From assembly GCF_017086465.1 (NCBI RefSeq), contig NZ_CP070961.1:434001-498000 (forward strand): 64,000 nt of DNA. Reading direction: 5' to 3'. The translations under genes and the position numbers were made by a program. This document shows, one piece after another, positions 60,795-64,000 of this stretch; positions within the stretch are counted from its first letter, which is position 1, and each line of letters begins with the position of its first letter. A model generated the notes under the pieces. That model ran no database searches, was not told where the DNA came from, and saw only the letters and a list, made by a program, of their open reading frames with translations. This stretch comes from Nocardioides sp. zg-1228. GTDB lineage: Bacteria; Actinomycetota; Actinomycetes; Propionibacteriales; Nocardioidaceae.

Positions 60795-61378
60795 CGTTCG
60801 GCGGACTGCCCACGCGCTTCGAGCCGGCCGGCGCGAGCCGCGGCCTCGCCGTCGTCGCTCCCGGCCGGGCCTATCCGCCCAGCGCGCCCCTGCTCGCCTT
60901 CACCACCCGCGCGCTGCTCCAGCACGACCTGACCGTGCGCGAGCTCTGGTGGGACTCGACCACCCGCGGGGACGAGGATGCCGAGGAGTGGGTGCGCCGG
61001 CACGTGGCCGCCGCGCTCGCCGAGGAGGACGCCGACCGCGTGCTGGTCATCGGCAAGTCGCTCGGCACCCGCGCGGCGTCGTACGCCGCCGAGCGCGGGC
61101 TCGACGCCATCTGGCTCACCCCGCTGCTCGTCGACCCGGTCGTCGCCGAGGGCATCGCGGCCAACCCGGGGCGCCAGCTGCTCGTCGGCGGGCTCGAGGA
61201 CGAGCTCTGGGACGCCTCTGTGGCCCGCGAGCTCGCCGACGCGGGGTGCGAGGTGCTCGAGGTGCCCGACGCCGACCACGCCATGGCCACCCCCGACGCG
61301 GTGCGCACCGCCGAGATCCATCTCGAGGTGGCGAGGGCGGTCGACGCGTTCTTGTCCCGGGACCTGTCACAGACCTGA
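60791..61378 (+). CDS. Small alpha/beta hydrolase-like protein
   Basis: A 195-residue protein with a single-domain hydrolase fold. It has the nucleophile region RVLVIGKSLGTRAASYAAE (Ser), a strand LLVGGLEDELWD and a late His in VPDADHAMATPD. It is related to short dienelactone-hydrolase-like or KANL3/Tex30-type proteins. No lid domain is seen. It ends the three-gene operon. TGTCACA of the next promoter overlaps its last codons. Confidence 0.8.
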   Translation: MTFGGLPTRFEPAGASRGLAVVAPGRAYPPSAPLLAFTTRALLQHDLTVRELWWDSTTRGDEDAEEWVRRHVAAALAEEDADRVLVIGKSLGTRAASYAAERGLDAIWLTPLLVDPVVAEGIAANPGRQLLVGGLEDELWDASVARELADAGCEVLEVPDADHAMATPDAVRTAEIHLEVARAVDAFLSRDLSQT

Positions 61379-61391
61379 GGCGGGCGGTGTC
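61365..61391 (+). promoter_or_regulatory. ECF41-type promoter
   Basis: TGTCACA (61365-61371), 16 nt, TGTC (61388-61391). The published ECF41 promoter has TGTCACA and CGTC at this spacing, so the -35 is exact and the -10 differs at one base. It sits 58 nt before the decarboxylase-like gene that is followed by an ECF41-type sigma gene, consistent with autoregulation. Confidence 0.7.
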
Positions 61392-61393
61392 TC

Positions 61394-61428
61394 CATGTCA
61401 TCGACATGCCATCGACAGGTCGTCGATG
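61394..61428. promoter_or_regulatory. Two short inverted repeats in the ECF41 leader
   Basis: CATGTC-ATC-GACATG (61394-61408) and CATCGAC-AGGTC-GTCGATG (61410-61428), both perfect, directly after the promoter and before the ribosome site. They may bind a second regulator or form tandem hairpins in the leader. Confidence 0.35.
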
Positions 61429-61448
61429 ACCGAGCAGAGGAGATGACC

Positions 61449-62043
61449 ATGCCCAGCCAGTTCCGGATCCCGAAGGCCACGCTCGACGGTGCCTACGGCG
61501 CACTCCTGACCCGCGTCGCGCGGCGGATGTGGGGGCCAGGTCCCCGACAACGCCTACGTCCTGTGGCACGACAAGCCGGTCGCCAAGGCGGTCTTCGGGT
61601 TCGAGCGCAAGGTCGCGACGTGGAAGGCGCTCGACCCGCACCTCAAGACCTACGCCGAGATGGCGAGCGCCGGTGCGATCGGCTGCTCGTGGTGCCTCGA
61701 CTTCGGCTACTTCCTGGCGCACACCAACGGGCTCGACGAGGCGAAGGTGCGCGAGGTGCCGCGCTGGCGGGAGTCGGAGGTCTTCACCGACCTCGAGCGC
61801 GACGTGATGGCGTACGCCGAGGCGATGACCGCGTCGCCGCCGGAGGTCACCGACGAGATGGTGGCGAGCCTAGACGGGCGCCTCGGCCACGCCGCCGTCG
61901 TCGAGCTCACGATGGTGGTCGCGGTGGAGAACCAGCGCTCGCGCTTCAACGCCGCTATGGGGCTCGCCTCCCAGGGCTACAGCGACGTCTGCGAGCTGCC
62001 GCTCGCCGTGCCCTCCGGGACGGCTGGGACGATCCTCGGGTGA
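61449..62043 (+). pseudogene. Carboxymuconolactone decarboxylase-like (AhpD) protein, frameshifted
   Basis: The first 29 codons (MPSQFRIPKATLDGAYGALL start) and the rest are in different frames. Removing one G from the G5 run at 61531-61535 restores a continuous reading (RMWGQVPDNAYVLWHDK joining to KTYAEMASAGAIGCSWCLDF), about 197 residues. The CSWCLDFG Cys pair and distal His are typical of AhpD-like enzymes. ECF41 sigma genes normally neighbour such a gene. Either a recent mutation or a sequencing error in the homopolymer. GAGGAG precedes the ATG. Confidence 0.8.
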
Positions 62044-62903
62044 GCGTCGACCCCTACGTCACCCACCGCAGCCTGCTCTTCACCGTCGCCTACGAGATGC
62101 TCGGCTCGGCCGCCGACGCCGAGGACGTGGTGCAGGAGGCCTGGCTGCGGTGGTCCGGCGTGCCCGCCGACGAGGTGCGCGACCCGCGGGCCTACCTCGT
62201 GCGGATGACCACCCGGCTCGCGCTCAACCGGCTGCGCACCCTGGCCCGGCGCCGCGAGGACTACGTCGGCCCGTGGCTCCCCGAGCCGGTGCTGACTGCG
62301 CCCGACGTGGCCCAGGACGTCGAGCTCGCCGACAGCGTGTCGACCGCGATGCTGCTCGTCCTGGAGACCCTCCCGCCCACGGAGCGGGCCGTCTTCGTGC
62401 TGCGCGAGGTCTTCGCGGTGCCCTACGCCGAGATCGCCGAGGCCGTCGAGAAGTCGGAGCCGGCCGTGCGCCAGATCGCGGCCCGGGCCCGCGCCCACGT
62501 CGCCGAGCGGCGGCCGCGGGCCTCGGTCAGCGCCGCCGAGCGCGACGCGGTGATCGAGCGGTTCCGCGCCGCCACCGAGACCGGCGACCTGCAGGGCCTG
62601 ATGGACGTCCTGGCCCCCGACGTGGTGCTGATGACCGACGGCGGCGGCCGGGTGCAGGCCGCGCTCAAGCCGATCCACGGGCGCGACAAGGTCTTCCGCT
62701 TCCTGACCGCCGTCGCCCCCGAGGCGCTCGAGCTCGAGCCGGTGTGGCTCAACGGCTCGCCGGCGATCCAGTTCGTGGTGGCGGGCCACCGCGACGGCGT
62801 CGGCACGATGCTGGTGGAGTACGGCGTGGTGACGCAGCTGTTCCTCGTCCGCAACCCCGACAAGCTCGGTCGGGTCGTCGAGGAGGTGCCGCTGCGACGG
62901 TGA
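62040..62903 (+). CDS. ECF41-type sigma factor with SnoaL-like C-terminal domain (SigJ-like)
   Basis: A 287-residue sigma factor. Regions 2 and 4 are in the first 165 residues (AADAEDVVQEAWLRWSG, DPRAYLVRMTTRLALNRLRT, LPPTERAVFVLREVFAVPYA). The linker has WLPEPV, an ECF41 signature. The C-terminal SnoaL-like domain (ERFRAATETGDLQGLMDVLA) has MTDGGGRV, close to the DGGGK motif that controls activity in this group. No anti-sigma gene is needed in this class. GTG start overlaps the decarboxylase-like gene stop by 4 nt. Confidence 0.92.
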   Translation: MSVDPYVTHRSLLFTVAYEMLGSAADAEDVVQEAWLRWSGVPADEVRDPRAYLVRMTTRLALNRLRTLARRREDYVGPWLPEPVLTAPDVAQDVELADSVSTAMLLVLETLPPTERAVFVLREVFAVPYAEIAEAVEKSEPAVRQIAARARAHVAERRPRASVSAAERDAVIERFRAATETGDLQGLMDVLAPDVVLMTDGGGRVQAALKPIHGRDKVFRFLTAVAPEALELEPVWLNGSPAIQFVVAGHRDGVGTMLVEYGVVTQLFLVRNPDKLGRVVEEVPLRR

Positions 62904-62908
62904 GCCGC

Positions 62909-62926
62909 GTTCGCGGTGGGCGAAAC
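62909..62926. promoter_or_regulatory. ClgR-like operator upstream of lon
   Basis: GTTCGC-GGTGG-GCGAAAC, an inverted repeat of the GTTCGC-N5-GCGAA type bound by ClgR, the activator of clp and lon genes in Streptomyces and relatives. It lies 44 nt before the lon ATG. The related palindrome ACCCC-AC-GGGGT (62925-62936) follows. Match made from memory of the consensus. Confidence 0.55.
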
Positions 62927-62969
62927 CCCACGGGGTATCGAGGAGGTCGAGGCGCGCGTTGGACCGGAC

Positions 62970-64000
62970 ATGACCCAGAAGCTCTCGCTCCCCGCCGCCC
63001 TCCCGGTGGTGTTCCTCCGCGACACGGTCGTGCTTCCCGGCATGGTCGTGCCCATCGAGCTCGACGACCAGGCCAGCGCGGCGATAGACGCCGCCCGCCT
63101 CGCCCACGACTCCGACCCCGACAGCGAGCCGACCCGGGTGCTCGTCGCCCCGCGGCTCGAGGACCGCTACGCCACCCACGGCGTCGTCGCCGTGGTCGAC
63201 CGGGTCGGCCGGTTCGCCGGTGGCCGGCCCGCCGCGGTGCTCCGCGCCGAGGACCGCGTCGCCATCGGGGCCGGGGTCACCGGACCCGGCGCCGCGCTGT
63301 GGGTGGAGGCCGAGGAGGTCCCCGCCAGCACTGTCACCGACGACGTCCTCGCGCTCGCCGAGGACTACCGCACGCTCGTCGTCTCGATCCTGGAGCGCCG
63401 CGAGGCGTGGCAGGTGATCGAGACCGTGCGCCGCCTCGCCGACCCCGATGCGCTCGCCGACACCTCCGGCTACGCGCCCTACCTCTCCGAGGACCAGAAG
63501 CGCCAGGTGCTGGAGACGCCCGACGTGGGCGAGCGGCTGCGCCTGCTCGTCGAGTGGACCCGGGCCTACGACACCGAGGACGAGGTCAACGACAAGATCA
63601 GCCAGGACGTCCGCGAGGGCCTGGAGAGGAACCAGCGCGAGTTCCTGCTGCGCCAGCAGCTCGCTGCGATCCGCAAGGAGCTCGGCGAGGGCGAGCCCGA
63701 CGGCTCGGACGACTACCGCGCCCGGGTCGAGGCGGCCGAGCTGCCCGAGGCGGTCCGTGAGGCCGCGCTGCGCGAGGTCGACAAGCTGGAGCGCTCGAGC
63801 GAGCAGGCCCCCGAGGCCGGCTGGATCCGCACCTGGCTCGACACGGTGCTGGAGCTGCCGTGGAACGTGCGCACCGAGGACTCCCACGACGTCGCCGCCG
63901 CCCGCGCGGTGCTCGACGCCGACCACCACGGACTCGACGAGGTCAAGGACCGCATCACCGAGTACCTCGCGGTGCGCGCGCGTCGGGCCGAGCGCGGCCT
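62970..64000 (+). CDS. lon: ATP-dependent Lon protease, N-terminal part (runs off the right end)
   Basis: About 343 residues are visible with no stop. The N-terminal substrate-binding LON domain opens [20 protein letters not shown]. The helical segment has [20 protein letters not shown] and the linker to the AAA+ module has [14 protein letters not shown], then [20 protein letters not shown]. The ATPase and Ser-Lys protease domains lie beyond the window. Lon degrades damaged and regulatory proteins in the cytosol. The ATG at 62970 starts the family-typical N-terminus; no strong ribosome site is present. Confidence 0.95.
   Translation, partial: MTQKLSLPAALPVVFLRDTVVLPGMVVPIELDDQASAAIDAARLAHDSDPDSEPTRVLVAPRLEDRYATHGVVAVVDRVGRFAGGRPAAVLRAEDRVAIGAGVTGPGAALWVEAEEVPASTVTDDVLALAEDYRTLVVSILERREAWQVIETVRRLADPDALADTSGYAPYLSEDQKRQVLETPDVGERLRLLVEWTRAYDTEDEVNDKISQDVREGLERNQREFLLRQQLAAIRKELGEGEPDGSDDYRARVEAAELPEAVREAALREVDKLERSSEQAPEAGWIRTWLDTVLELPWNVRTEDSHDVAAARAVLDADHHGLDEVKDRITEYLAVRARRAERG

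Overview
The window is about 73% GC by eye, with dense GTG starts and GTGA/ATGA stop-start overlaps. It carries two F420-type LLM oxidoreductases (one a clear Fgd), GAF/ANTAR regulators, SigB/SigF-type and ECF sigma factors, a fused isobutyryl-CoA mutase (IcmF) and a Lon gene. This points to an aerobic high-GC actinobacterium; Nocardioidaceae, probably Nocardioides, is my inference. I see no rRNA, tRNA, CRISPR, insertion sequence, phage or replication gene. It reads as chromosomal metabolic and regulatory DNA.

Layout. 1-4.5 kb: the end of an FAD oxidoreductase gene, a HAD phosphatase, an ANTAR-like regulator, and a LuxR-type regulator that overlaps an F420-dependent oxidoreductase. 4.5-7.6 kb: a CinA-like amidohydrolase, then an overlapping trio of zinc alcohol dehydrogenase, haem-oxygenase-like (probable diiron) enzyme and CDGSH Fe-S protein. 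7.6-14.6 kb: a leftward chain of seven genes, six of the junctions being 4-nt or near-zero overlaps (four glycosyltransferases, a START-like SRPBCC protein, a phytoene-desaturase-like oxidoreductase, a methyltransferase), headed by a 22-codon ORF. This is the best candidate for an undescribed biosynthetic pathway. 14.6-18.8 kb: ANTAR and GAF-ANTAR proteins, an AraC regulator, a SigB/SigF-like sigma factor and Fgd. 18.9-19.2 kb: 2.6 copies of a 135-bp non-coding repeat. 19.2-20.9 kb: an ECF sigma factor and its partner membrane protein. 21-29 kb: an amine/GABA-type catabolic locus around a PucR regulator.

29-41 kb: a SurA-N lipoprotein, an alpha/beta hydrolase with a DJ-1/PfpI protein, then a GntR-controlled locus with an iron alcohol dehydrogenase, an aldehyde dehydrogenase and a complete ABC importer. 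The importer has two MalK-type ATPases, and the second has Asn in place of the H-loop His. 41-43.4 kb: a response regulator and a MASE1 histidine kinase. 43.5-48 kb: a leftward operon of BtuF-like protein, MarR regulator and IcmF, with a perfect palindrome just before icmF. 48-50.6 kb: a truncated aldehyde dehydrogenase, a GNAT acetyltransferase and an esterase. 50.6-54.5 kb: a TPP riboswitch and a thiamine-type ABC importer. 54.5-58 kb: PAP2-like protein, NlpC/P60 hydrolase and sulfotransferase. 58-61.4 kb: acyl-CoA oxidase, methyltransferase and a small hydrolase. 61.4-62.9 kb: an ECF41-type sigma factor with its usual carboxymuconolactone decarboxylase-like partner (frameshifted here) and a matching TGTCACA promoter. 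From 62.97 kb: lon, running off the right end, behind a ClgR-like inverted repeat.

How the genes fit together. Several loci are self-contained regulator-plus-pathway units: PucR with amine catabolism, GntR with alcohol or polyol uptake and oxidation, MarR with B12-dependent acyl-CoA rearrangement, TPP with thiamine uptake, and ECF41 with its oxidoreductase-like target. Functions below come from motif recognition and context; no database search was run.
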